Source: a gamma proteobacterium SCGC AAA076-P13 (GTDB lineage Bacteria > Pseudomonadota > Gammaproteobacteria > Magnimaribacterales > D2472). Taken from it: a stretch of DNA of 64,000 nucleotides. The notes under the pieces are model-generated. The model did no database searches and was not told where the DNA came from. It saw only the letters and a program-made list of their open reading frames with translations. Both the position numbers and the translations under genes were made by a program. The stretch spans positions 1-64,000 of the forward strand of contig ARRA01000003.1 in NCBI GenBank assembly GCA_000384935.1, in the 5' to 3' direction. The first letter of the stretch is position 1, and the number at the start of each line of letters is the position of its first letter. Shown here piece after piece: positions 20,144-27,071 of this stretch.

Positions 20144-21073
20144 TTATTTAACTTCCTCTTTCGTTTCAGTATTTTCAACTTCTTCAACAACAGGTACTTC
20201 TTCAACCACAGCTTCAGCTACAGCTTCTTCTGCTACAGCCTCAACAACAGGTGCTTCTTCAGCTACAGCTTCTTCTGCTACAGCCTCAACAACAGGTGCT
20301 TCTTCAGCTACAGCCTCAACAACAGGTGCTTCTTTTTTTATAGTCTGAATGACTGGTGATTCTTTATCAGAAATAGGTGAGTAACCTTTTGATGACTCTA
20401 AACCTCTAGCACAAGAATCTGCAATAATTTTAGTAATTAGTCTAATTGATCTAATAGCATCATCATTTCCTGGTATTACCATATCGATTCCATCAGGATC
20501 TGAGTTAGTGTCAACTAAGGCTATAACAGGTATTCCCATTTTTTTTGCTTCTAGAACTGCTATTTTTTCATATTTCACATCAATTACAAAAATAGCATCG
20601 GGTAGACCTTTCATGTCTTTTATACCACCAACACTTGCTTCTAGTTTAGTATGTTCTTTTTGCATTTCAACAGCTTCTTTTTTAATAAGCTTTTCAATTC
20701 TTCCAGAAGAAATCATTTCCTCTATATCCTGAAGTCTTCTTATTGAACCTCTAATTGTTTTCCAGTTAGTTAGAGTTCCACCTAACCATCTTTTATTAAC
20801 ATAAGGTAACCCTAATGCGGATGCCTCGTCTTTGATTGTTTTGCTTGCAGATCTTTTTGTACCAACAAATAGAACTTTATTACCTTTTGAGCATACATCC
20901 TCTACCTTAGAGGCAGCGGCACTTAGATGTTCTTGGGTAAGATCAAGATTGATAATACTAATTTGTTTTCTTGTATCAAAAATATATTGCTCCATCTTTG
21001 GATTCCAAAACCTTTTTTGATGACCGAAATGAACGCCTGCGTGTAACAGGTCTTTTACTGAAACTATACTCAT
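20144..21073 (-). CDS. rpsB: ribosomal protein S2 with acidic repetitive C-terminal tail
   Basis: Small-subunit protein S2. Residues 1 to about 235 match the family ([68 protein letters not shown]). The remaining 70 or so residues are a low-complexity tail built from [10 protein letters not shown] and EEAVA units and ending in TKEEVK. E. coli S2 has 241 residues against 309 here. At DNA level the tail contains exact 45-bp tandem copies (separate entry). The start has a good Shine-Dalgarno (AGGAG) and follows a leader with a possible autoregulatory structure. The core is secure; the function of the tail is unknown. Confidence 0.97.
   Translation of the reverse strand: MSIVSVKDLLHAGVHFGHQKRFWNPKMEQYIFDTRKQISIINLDLTQEHLSAAASKVEDVCSKGNKVLFVGTKRSASKTIKDEASALGLPYVNKRWLGGTLTNWKTIRGSIRRLQDIEEMISSGRIEKLIKKEAVEMQKEHTKLEASVGGIKDMKGLPDAIFVIDVKYEKIAVLEAKKMGIPVIALVDTNSDPDGIDMVIPGNDDAIRSIRLITKIIADSCARGLESSKGYSPISDKESPVIQTIKKEAPVVEAVAEEAPVVEAVAEEAVAEEAPVVEAVAEEAVAEAVVEEVPVVEEVENTETKEEVK
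20217..20336 (-). repeat. exact tandem repeat inside the 3' part of rpsB
   Basis: On the plus strand a 45-bp unit (a 15-bp gctacagcttcttct segment plus a 30-bp segment beginning gctacagcctcaacaaca) occurs twice without mismatch at 20217-20261 and 20262-20306. A third copy of the 30-bp segment follows to about 20336, where the match ends. In frame on the minus strand it encodes alternating EEAVA and [10 protein letters not shown] peptides. Identical codons imply recent duplication or slippage, so copy number may vary between strains. Confidence 0.9.
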
Positions 21074-21084
21074 TTTATTCTCCT

Positions 21085-21134
21085 GGGGTTATTTCTCCAA
21101 TCCCAATAAAGCTGACTCAAGTGAGCACCCCAAC
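21085..21134 (-). promoter_or_regulatory. candidate S2-responsive leader of rpsB-tsf
   Basis: In the mRNA strand the 5' UTR of rpsB contains GGGGTGCTCACTTGAGTCAGC. GCT-C-ACT can pair with AGT-C-AGC across a tight loop, and GGGGT can pair with ACCCC just upstream of the AGGAG ribosome site, which could hide it. Autogenous control of rpsB-tsf by S2 through a conserved leader is known in Gammaproteobacteria. The match to that element here is from recollection and visible pairing, not from a covariance model. Confidence 0.5.
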
Positions 21135-21170
21135 TTTAAAATCTAGGATCTTCGTGTTAAAAGTTGTTGT

Positions 21171-21199
21171 ATTCTATAGAAGATTTAACGCTTTTAAAA
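21171..21199 (-). promoter_or_regulatory. possible rpsB promoter
   Basis: The -10-like TAGAAT (plus strand 21171-21176) is identical to the -10 of the candidate str promoter before rpsL. The -35 region at 17-bp spacing reads TTTTAA and is weak. It is the only sizeable gap (127 nt) between dapB and rpsB, so a promoter is expected here; the exact box is uncertain. Confidence 0.35.
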
Positions 21200-21200
21200 G

Positions 21201-21863
21201 CTATTTGTTTTCAAAAAAATCTTCTAATTGATACAAACCTGGGTCTTTTTTTAATATTTTTTTGGCTATTTCGATAGCACCTTCAGCAAACACGTCTCTT
21301 GAAAGAGCCTCATGTTTAAATTCAACCTCATTAATATCATTTTTAAAAGAAACTTTATGTATACCAAAAACATCTCCTATTCTTTTTGAGTCAATATTTA
21401 TAGATAAAATATTTTTAGCAAGATCGTGCTTTTTTATAAGATTCTTTATCTCAATCGCAGTTCCTGATGGAGCATCTACTTTTGATATATGATGAATCTC
21501 TTCAATATTGCATTCCAACTTATGCATATTATCCTGAAGAAATTTCTTAATAGAATTCTTTAGAGTAAAGATTCCTTTGCTCATATTAAATGAAAGAAGT
21601 ATTGGCCTTGCGAGAGATTCATTTTCAATCAATTTTATCTGCTCACCACTAAAGCCAGTTGTTCCAATAACAAAAGGAATATTTGTTGTTTTAAATTCTT
21701 GTAAATTGTTTATTAAAGATTCAGGTCTTGAAAAATCGATAACTACATCTATTTCTTTAGAAGATTTTTCGGTAACAACTGAAATTGCATCATCCTTTAG
21801 AGATAGCTCAAGTATTGCATTACCCATTTTTCCAGAAGCACCATTGATAAAAATATGAAGCAT
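21201..21863 (-). CDS. dapB: 4-hydroxy-tetrahydrodipicolinate reductase, short form
   Basis: NAD(P)H-dependent step of the lysine and diaminopimelate pathway. 220 residues, about 50 fewer than E. coli DapB (273). The nucleotide-binding GASGKMG is at 8-14, FVIGTTGFSG near 64-73, and EIHHISKVDAPSGTA at 122-136 contains the catalytic His pair and the substrate-binding DAPSGT. Much of the shortening lies before VVIDFSRPE, where the usual second beta-alpha unit is compressed. It lies 2 nt after dnaJ; the dnaK-dnaJ-dapB order is common in the class, but carAB does not follow here. Confidence 0.95.
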   Translation of the reverse strand: MLHIFINGASGKMGNAILELSLKDDAISVVTEKSSKEIDVVIDFSRPESLINNLQEFKTTNIPFVIGTTGFSGEQIKLIENESLARPILLSFNMSKGIFTLKNSIKKFLQDNMHKLECNIEEIHHISKVDAPSGTAIEIKNLIKKHDLAKNILSINIDSKRIGDVFGIHKVSFKNDINEVEFKHEALSRDVFAEGAIEIAKKILKKDPGLYQLEDFFENK

Positions 21864-21865
21864 TT

Positions 21866-22969
21866 TTATTCTTTAAATTTATCTGCTGCTTTGGAAAATG
21901 ATTCGGTTCCAGGATAGTTTTTAGACTGATTTAACGAGTCTGTAAATTCTTTTAATAACTTTGACTGTTTTCTATCAAGACTCGAAGGAGTTTCAACAAT
22001 AACTCTACATAACAAGTCACCCCTTCTAGAATTTCTTACAACTGCTGCGCCCTTGCCCTTAACTCTAAAAATTTTTCCGGTTTGAGTTTGAGGGGGGATC
22101 TTTAAGGACAAAGAACCTTCAAGAGTAGGAATTTTTATAGCTCCTCCAATTATAGATATCTCAAATGGAATAGGAGCCTCTAGATATAAATCCTTGCCTT
22201 CTCGCTCAAAAATCGGATTATCAATCACTCTTATTGCGACATATAAATCACCTGACTGACCTCCTTTTTCCCATTCACCTTCTCCAGTCAACCTAACCTT
22301 GTCTCCATTATCAACACCTGCTGGAATGTTTACTGATAAGGTTTTATTCTCTTTAGTAGCACCAAGGCCTCTGCATGGCTTACATGGATCTTTTATTGTC
22401 TGTCCTGATCCTGAACATGCAGAGCATGTCTGCTGTACAGAGAAAAATCCTTGTTGCAATCTTACTTGACCTGCTCCATTGCAGTTTGAGCATACGCTTG
22501 GGCTCGAGCCTCTTGCTGCTCCACTTCCATCACAATCTGTACAAGATTTATGAGAAGGTATTTTTATTTTTTTCTGGGCACCAAGAACTGCCTCTTTGAG
22601 ACTAAGATCTAGATTATATTGAAGGTCGGAACCTCTTCTAGATCTTCTTGATGAAGATCTTGTTCCAAAAACATCCCCAAAGATGTCTCCGAAGATGTCA
22701 TTAATGTTTACATCATTGAAACCTTGGCCTCCGCCACCCATTCCCTTAACACCTGAATGACCGAATTGATCATATGCAGATTTTTTTTGGGGATCATTGA
22801 GAACTTCATAGGCCTCTGCTGCTTCTTTAAATTTAGCATCAGCTTCTGGGTCGTCCGGATTTCTATCAGGATGAAATTTCATAGCCTTCTTTTTGAAGGC
22901 TTTTTTTAGCTCGGCAGAAGAAGCATCGCGAGAGACTTCTAGTGTTTCATAATAGTCTCTCTTTGACAT
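21866..22969 (-). CDS. dnaJ: chaperone DnaJ
   Basis: Hsp40 co-chaperone that delivers substrates to DnaK and stimulates its ATPase. 367 residues. The J domain carries HPD at 33-35. A Gly/Phe-rich linker (GVKGMGGGGQGFND) and four zinc-binding repeats follow (CTDCDGSG, CSNCNGAG, CSACSGSG, CKPCRGLG), then the C-terminal substrate-binding domains. It lies 9 nt after dnaK and is expected to be transcribed from the sigma-32-like promoter before grpE. Confidence 0.98.
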   Translation of the reverse strand: MSKRDYYETLEVSRDASSAELKKAFKKKAMKFHPDRNPDDPEADAKFKEAAEAYEVLNDPQKKSAYDQFGHSGVKGMGGGGQGFNDVNINDIFGDIFGDVFGTRSSSRRSRRGSDLQYNLDLSLKEAVLGAQKKIKIPSHKSCTDCDGSGAARGSSPSVCSNCNGAGQVRLQQGFFSVQQTCSACSGSGQTIKDPCKPCRGLGATKENKTLSVNIPAGVDNGDKVRLTGEGEWEKGGQSGDLYVAIRVIDNPIFEREGKDLYLEAPIPFEISIIGGAIKIPTLEGSLSLKIPPQTQTGKIFRVKGKGAAVVRNSRRGDLLCRVIVETPSSLDRKQSKLLKEFTDSLNQSKNYPGTESFSKAADKFKE

Positions 22970-22978
22970 ATTTCTGTT

Positions 22979-24901
22979 TTACTTATCTTCTTCTTTTACT
23001 TCTTCATACTCAGCATCAACTGTATTTTGATCAGCATCTTCTTGAGCATTATTGACCTCTTCTCCGCCTTCTGCAGAATCGGCATCTTGTGCATAAAGCT
23101 TTTGAGTTAATGGTGTAAGAACATCATTAAGATTTTTAGTTGCAGATTCTATCGATTCAGTATTTTCTGATGCTATTGCTTCCTCTAAACTAACTACAGA
23201 TGCCTCAACCTGCGATTTTTCTTCATCAGATAATTTATCTCCTGATTCATCTATAGTTTTACGAGTTGCATGAACTAACATGTCTGCATTATTTTTTGTC
23301 TTAACCAACTCTTCAAATTTTTTATCATCTTCAGCGTTAGCTTCGGCATCTTTAACCATATTTTCTATATCTTCATCAGAAAGCCCGCTTGATGCTTTAA
23401 TAACAATAGATTGTTCTTTGCCTGTATTTTTATCTTTTGCTGAAACATTCAAAATGCCGTTAGCATCTAAATCAAAAGAGACTTCAATTTGAGGAGTACC
23501 TCTTCCAGCTGGTGGAATATCAGTAAGATTGAATTGTCCAAGTGATTTATTCTGAGATGCTTGTGTTCTTTCACCCTGAATTACATGAACAGTTACTGCT
23601 GTTTGATTATCTTCAGCAGTTGAGAAAACTTGTGATTTCTGAGTTGGAATAGTTGTATTTTTTTCAATAACAGGAGTTGAAACTCCACCTAGGGTTTCAA
23701 TTCCCAAAGTTAAAGGAGTAACATCAAGCAACAAGACATCAGTCGTGTCTCCTGATAAAACTGAACCTTGAATAGCTGCCCCAACTGCAACTGCTTCATC
23801 TGGATTTAGATCTTTTCTAGGTTCTTTTCCAAAAAATTCAGATACTTTCTTTTGAACTAAAGGCATTCTTGTCTGCCCTCCAACCAGTAAAATTTCTGAG
23901 ATATCTGCATTTGCTAGTTTGGCATCTTTTAATGCTAATTTGAGAGGCTCTAAACTTTTATCAACTAAATCTTCAACTAAGGACTCGAGTTTTGCTCTGG
24001 TTATTTTATGAACAAAATGCTTTGGTCCTGAGCTATCGGCTGTAATATATGGCAAATTGACTTCCGTTTGTTCTGATGAAGATAGTTCAATTTTAGCTTT
24101 TTCTGCTGCCTCTTTTAGCCTTTGTAATGCAAGTGGATCACTCTTTAAATCAAAACCAGATTCGTCTTTAAACTGCTCAACAAAATAATCTATAAGTCTT
24201 AAATCGAAATCCTCTCCTCCTAAGAAAGTATCACCATTTGTAGATAGCACCTCAAATTGATGCTCTCCATCAACATCAGAAATTTCAATTATTGATATAT
24301 CAAAAGTTCCGCCACCTAAGTCATACACCGCAACAGTTGAATCTCCTTTATGCTTATCTAGACCATATGCTAGGGCAGCTGCTGTTGGCTCATTTATAAT
24401 TCTTTTAACATCAAGACCTGCTATTTTTCCAGCATCTTTGGTTGCTTGTCTTTGAGAGTCGTTAAAGTAAGCTGGTACTGTAATTACAGCCTCTTTTACC
24501 TCATGCCCTAAATAGTCTTCTGCAGTTTTTTTCATTTTCTTAAGAATTTCTGCAGCTACCTGAGGTGGAGCTAATTTTTTATTTGCAGCCTCAACCCATG
24601 CGTCACCATTATCAGCTTTGATAATTTTATAAGGGACCATGTCAGCATCTTTACTAACCACTTTGTCGTCGAAAGTCCTGCCAATTAATCTTTTAATTGC
24701 GTAAAGAGTATTTTCTGGATTAGTGACAGCCTGCCTTTTAGCTGGCATTCCTACTAGCACCTCATCATTATCTGTATAAGCAATAACAGATGGAGTTGTT
24801 CTGCCACCCTCCGCATTCTCTATAACTTTTTGTTGTTGTCCTTCAATAACAGCTACACAGCTGTTAGTTGTTCCTAAATCAATTCCTATTATTTTTGACA
24901 T
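22979..24901 (-). CDS. dnaK: chaperone DnaK (Hsp70)
   Basis: ATP-dependent chaperone. 640 residues (E. coli 638). [15 protein letters not shown] starts the actin-like ATPase domain; [33 protein letters not shown] and [11 protein letters not shown] are its other signatures. The substrate-binding domain follows [14 protein letters not shown], and an acidic C-terminal tail ends in EEVKEEDK, close to the EEVKDKK end of other DnaKs. It lies 11 nt after grpE. Confidence 0.99.
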   Translation of the reverse strand: MSKIIGIDLGTTNSCVAVIEGQQQKVIENAEGGRTTPSVIAYTDNDEVLVGMPAKRQAVTNPENTLYAIKRLIGRTFDDKVVSKDADMVPYKIIKADNGDAWVEAANKKLAPPQVAAEILKKMKKTAEDYLGHEVKEAVITVPAYFNDSQRQATKDAGKIAGLDVKRIINEPTAAALAYGLDKHKGDSTVAVYDLGGGTFDISIIEISDVDGEHQFEVLSTNGDTFLGGEDFDLRLIDYFVEQFKDESGFDLKSDPLALQRLKEAAEKAKIELSSSEQTEVNLPYITADSSGPKHFVHKITRAKLESLVEDLVDKSLEPLKLALKDAKLANADISEILLVGGQTRMPLVQKKVSEFFGKEPRKDLNPDEAVAVGAAIQGSVLSGDTTDVLLLDVTPLTLGIETLGGVSTPVIEKNTTIPTQKSQVFSTAEDNQTAVTVHVIQGERTQASQNKSLGQFNLTDIPPAGRGTPQIEVSFDLDANGILNVSAKDKNTGKEQSIVIKASSGLSDEDIENMVKDAEANAEDDKKFEELVKTKNNADMLVHATRKTIDESGDKLSDEEKSQVEASVVSLEEAIASENTESIESATKNLNDVLTPLTQKLYAQDADSAEGGEEVNNAQEDADQNTVDAEYEEVKEEDK

Positions 24902-24912
24902 TTATCTTTCCT

Positions 24913-25467
24913 CTAATTTTTAATAACTGTAACTCTGGCTGGTCTTACTACTCTTGTGTGCAGCTCCCAACCTCTCTGAAATACGTTTCCAATCGCACCA
25001 TTTTCTTTGTCCTTATCTTGCTCCATGGTTACCGCTTCGTGCTTTTCCGGGTTAAATTCTTCATTAACAGGATAGATGGGTATCATTCCAAATTTATCAA
25101 GGGCAGATTCAAAAGACTTTAGCGTAAGCTCTATACCTTCTTTTTCCTCTGGAGCTCCAGATGAAAGGTTATTTAAGGCATGTTCTAAACTATCTATTAC
25201 AGGCAATAACTCAACAAGTAATTTTTCTACACCATACTTATGAGCTTTTTCGACCTCAGATAGAGTTCTCTTTAGAGCATTATCTAAATCTGCATTAGCG
25301 CGAAGTATGGATTTCTCTAATTCTTCTTTTTTATCAAGAAGTTCTTCATACGAAAGAGTTCCAATATCATCAGTTGATTCACTGTCTTTTACTTCAACTT
25401 CAACTTCTTCATTTACTAGATTGTCAGAATCTACATTTGTAGCTTTTGATTTTTTCTGTTTTGCCAT
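24913..25467 (-). CDS. grpE: nucleotide exchange factor GrpE
   Basis: Releases ADP from DnaK. 184 residues. A charged disordered N terminus is followed by a long helix (SYEELLDKKEELEKSILRA), which dimerises as a coiled coil. The beta domain contains GMIPIYPVNEEFNPEKHEAVT and GNVFQRGWELHTRVVRPARVTV, both conserved. It is the first gene of the heat-shock operon; a near-consensus sigma-32 promoter lies 23-50 nt upstream. Confidence 0.97.
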   Translation of the reverse strand: MAKQKKSKATNVDSDNLVNEEVEVEVKDSESTDDIGTLSYEELLDKKEELEKSILRANADLDNALKRTLSEVEKAHKYGVEKLLVELLPVIDSLEHALNNLSSGAPEEKEGIELTLKSFESALDKFGMIPIYPVNEEFNPEKHEAVTMEQDKDKENGAIGNVFQRGWELHTRVVRPARVTVIKN

Positions 25468-25471
25468 AATT

Positions 25472-25501
25472 AAATCCCGTTTGAATCATATATTGGGATT
25501 T
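25472..25501 (-). promoter_or_regulatory. inverted repeat spanning the grpE -10 box and ribosome-binding region
   Basis: AAATCCC and GGGATTT are perfect 7-bp arms separated by 16 nt. In the grpE mRNA sense, the upstream arm coincides with the sigma-32 -10 box and the downstream arm with the only purine-rich stretch before the ATG. RNA started at the sigma-32 site would lack the upstream arm; read-through RNA from fur would contain both. Confidence 0.55.
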
Positions 25502-25517
25502 AAATTTTCAGTTCAAG
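25490..25517 (-). promoter_or_regulatory. sigma-32 (RpoH) type promoter of grpE-dnaK-dnaJ
   Basis: In the minus-strand direction CTTGAAC (25511-25517) is followed by 13 nt and CCCAATAT (25490-25497). This fits the known RpoH consensus, CTTGAAA then 13-14 nt then CCCCATnT, with one difference in each box. The spacing and the heat-shock operon downstream make it convincing. Transcription would start near 25483, giving a leader of about 16 nt before the grpE ATG. Confidence 0.85.
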
Positions 25518-25526
25518 GGCTGAACT
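25510..25526. repeat. short palindrome AGTTCA-N5-TGAACT over the grpE -35 box
   Basis: Perfect 6-bp arms around AGGGC, directly after the fur stop and overlapping the -35 of the sigma-32 promoter. It could be a weak 3' hairpin for fur mRNA or a protein-binding site. There is no T-run that would make it a standard terminator. Confidence 0.4.
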
Positions 25527-25530
25527 AAAT

Positions 25531-25950
25531 TTAAGATTCTATTTTTCTTACGTGCAGAACCATGCTGTGATCAACCAACTCATAACCTTTTCTTTTAGCA
25601 ATGTCGTGTTGAAGTTGCTCTAATTCCTTGTCATGAAATTCGAGAACCTTTCCAGTATCAACATCTACCATATGGTCATGATGTTCATCTGAGTTAATTT
25701 CATAAACAGCTTTACTGTTCTCAAAATGATGTTTTGTTACCATTCCAGCAGCCTCAAATTGAGTTAAAACTCTGTAAATGGTTGCCAGTCCAATATCTTC
25801 ATTTTGTGAGATCAGCTCTCTGTATATATCTTCAGCGCTAAAATGAGCTTCTTCTTGAAGTGCGGTTGATGCCAAAACTTCCATTATTTTAATTCGAGGT
25901 AAAGTCGCCTTTAGCCCAGCTTTTTTTAGTTCTTCAGTTTGATTAGCCAT
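25531..25950 (-). CDS. fur: ferric uptake regulator Fur, cysteine-free
   Basis: Fe(II)-dependent repressor of iron uptake. 139 residues. The winged-helix part includes GLKATLPRIKIMEVL, HFSAEDIYREL and GLATIYRVLTQFEAAGMV. The HHF, DEHHDHMVDVDTGKVLEF and VDHSMVLHV segments hold His/Asp/Glu metal ligands. The structural-zinc cysteines of E. coli Fur (CLDC) are replaced (DVDT), and the whole protein contains no cysteine. The Pseudomonas type also lacks the full CxxC. It is divergent from bamE as in Pseudomonas (omlA-fur). I could not see a clear Fur box in front of it. Confidence 0.96.
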   Translation of the reverse strand: MANQTEELKKAGLKATLPRIKIMEVLASTALQEEAHFSAEDIYRELISQNEDIGLATIYRVLTQFEAAGMVTKHHFENSKAVYEINSDEHHDHMVDVDTGKVLEFHDKELEQLQHDIAKRKGYELVDHSMVLHVRKIES

Positions 25951-26036
25951 TTTTTAAACTTTAATTATTTTTTATTGTCATATTACTTATAGTGAACAGA
26001 CTTTACAGATATAACAAAGTATAATCCAAAATAATT

Positions 26037-26372
26037 ATGAAACAACTCACCCGCACATTCTATATTCTTTCTGTAGTGTTTATTATCAGCTCATGCTCTT
26101 CATTTAGTCCTTTCAAGGTTCCTGTTCTTCAGGGCAATATAATTGAAGATGAGGATGTGGATAAGCTTGTGATTGGTCAAACACAGGACCAGGTTCAATT
26201 CATATTAGGTACTGCAGTAATTAAAGATCCCTTCCATGAATCTAGATGGGATTATATAAATTCTGTTCAAATTGGCGATGAAGTGGTCACAGAAAAAAGA
26301 CTTACTATTTTTTTTGATGAAAATGGATTAGTAAAAAACTGGATAACTGTTAATAGCTCCGAAGAGGACTAA
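26037..26372 (+). CDS. bamE: outer membrane assembly lipoprotein BamE (OmlA/SmpA)
   Basis: Small lipoprotein of the BAM complex that stabilises BamA-BamD. 111 residues. The signal ends in a lipobox with Cys20 (FIISSC). The mature part contains the BamE fold signature: VDKLVIGQTQDQVQFILGTA, then FHESRWDYINSV and RLTIFFDENGLV. A TATAAT at 26020-26025 sits so close to the ATG that a transcript from it would be almost leaderless, and no Shine-Dalgarno is visible. Its stop shares the tetranucleotide CTAA with the convergent rnfH stop. Confidence 0.95.
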   Translation: MKQLTRTFYILSVVFIISSCSSFSPFKVPVLQGNIIEDEDVDKLVIGQTQDQVQFILGTAVIKDPFHESRWDYINSVQIGDEVVTEKRLTIFFDENGLVKNWITVNSSEED

Positions 26373-26647
26373 ACCTTATTCAATCTTCTCTCTTTTGGAT
26401 CCTGAACAAGTGGCCTAAGTATCTCAACCCTTTCTCCTTCTCTTAACCTGTATTTACTTGGCAAAGGTTTAAAATTTCCATCTAAAACCTCGCTATTAAC
26501 TGCAAGCTCATATTTATGATCAATTAAGGATATAATTTTTTTTATCTCTTCAAATTCAACCAGCTCAGCAACAGTCAAACTAGAAGAAACATCAAAGGAT
26601 AGAAAGTGCTGGTCTTGTAAGCCCTGATAAGAAAAGAATACTTTCAT
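26369..26647 (-). CDS. rnfH: RnfH family protein (UPF0125)
   Basis: Small ubiquitin-like-fold protein of unknown biochemical role, usually encoded next to ratA. 92 residues. VFFSYQGLQDQHFLSFDVSSS, LTVAELVEF, LPSKYRLREGERVEILRPL and the C-terminal DPKERRLNKV are typical; DPKE.RR is the most conserved segment. It overlaps ratA by 4 nt. Confidence 0.93.
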   Translation of the reverse strand: MKVFFSYQGLQDQHFLSFDVSSSLTVAELVEFEEIKKIISLIDHKYELAVNSEVLDGNFKPLPSKYRLREGERVEILRPLVQDPKERRLNKV

Positions 26648-27063
26648 GTTGCTCTTTTAATAAATGAGTCAATGATGGTGGATGCAAATTTATCAACCAA
26701 AGCCTGTGGAGCAAGGGCATTAAGTAAAAAAGGCAGCTCAAACTCAGCATTAAAATCTATACTACATGAATCCTTAGTCTTGGCCTCAACCACCCACTTG
26801 CCCTCAAAGTAGTCAAAAGGACCTTCGGTTTGGTTTATTATAATCGAGTCCTCAGAAAGAGTATTTTCGGAAACAATAAAATATTCTTTTCCTAAAATAT
26901 TAAACTCAAGTCGTCCTATTTCTAAAGGGTAATCACTTTTAAGAAGAGAAGCCGCTGAACAGCCTGGGATAAACTTGGAGTATTCATCAAATTTTAAAAC
27001 AACATCTAAAGCTTTTTGTTTATTAATATCTATATCCTTTTTAAAATGAATATTTCTTTTCAT
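26644..27063 (-). CDS. ratA: RatA family START-domain protein (coenzyme Q-binding type)
   Basis: 139 residues forming a single SRPBCC/START lipid-binding fold, with FDEYSKFIPGCSAASLL, LEFNILGKEYFIVSEN and GPFDYFEGKWVVEA. E. coli RatA was reported to block 70S assembly, while the eukaryotic relatives (Coq10) bind ubiquinone; the sequence does not decide between these roles. The smpB/ratA-rnfH neighbourhood is conserved in Gammaproteobacteria, here with two membrane genes inserted between ratA and smpB. Confidence 0.9.
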   Translation of the reverse strand: MKRNIHFKKDIDINKQKALDVVLKFDEYSKFIPGCSAASLLKSDYPLEIGRLEFNILGKEYFIVSENTLSEDSIIINQTEGPFDYFEGKWVVEAKTKDSCSIDFNAEFELPFLLNALAPQALVDKFASTIIDSFIKRAT

Positions 27064-27071
27064 TTAAAAAT

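Noticed and set aside
20121-20348. 75-aa ORF on + rich in Ser, Thr and Ala with repeats
   Set aside because: It is the antisense reading of the rpsB tail repeat; no ribosome site or independent support.
25472-25526. CIRCE/HrcA operator before grpE
   Set aside because: The inverted repeats do not match TTAGCACTC-N9-GAGTGCTAA; a sigma-32 promoter explains the region better.
25951-26036. Fur box in the fur-bamE intergenic region
   Set aside because: No stretch resembles the GATAATGATAATCATTATC consensus well enough.
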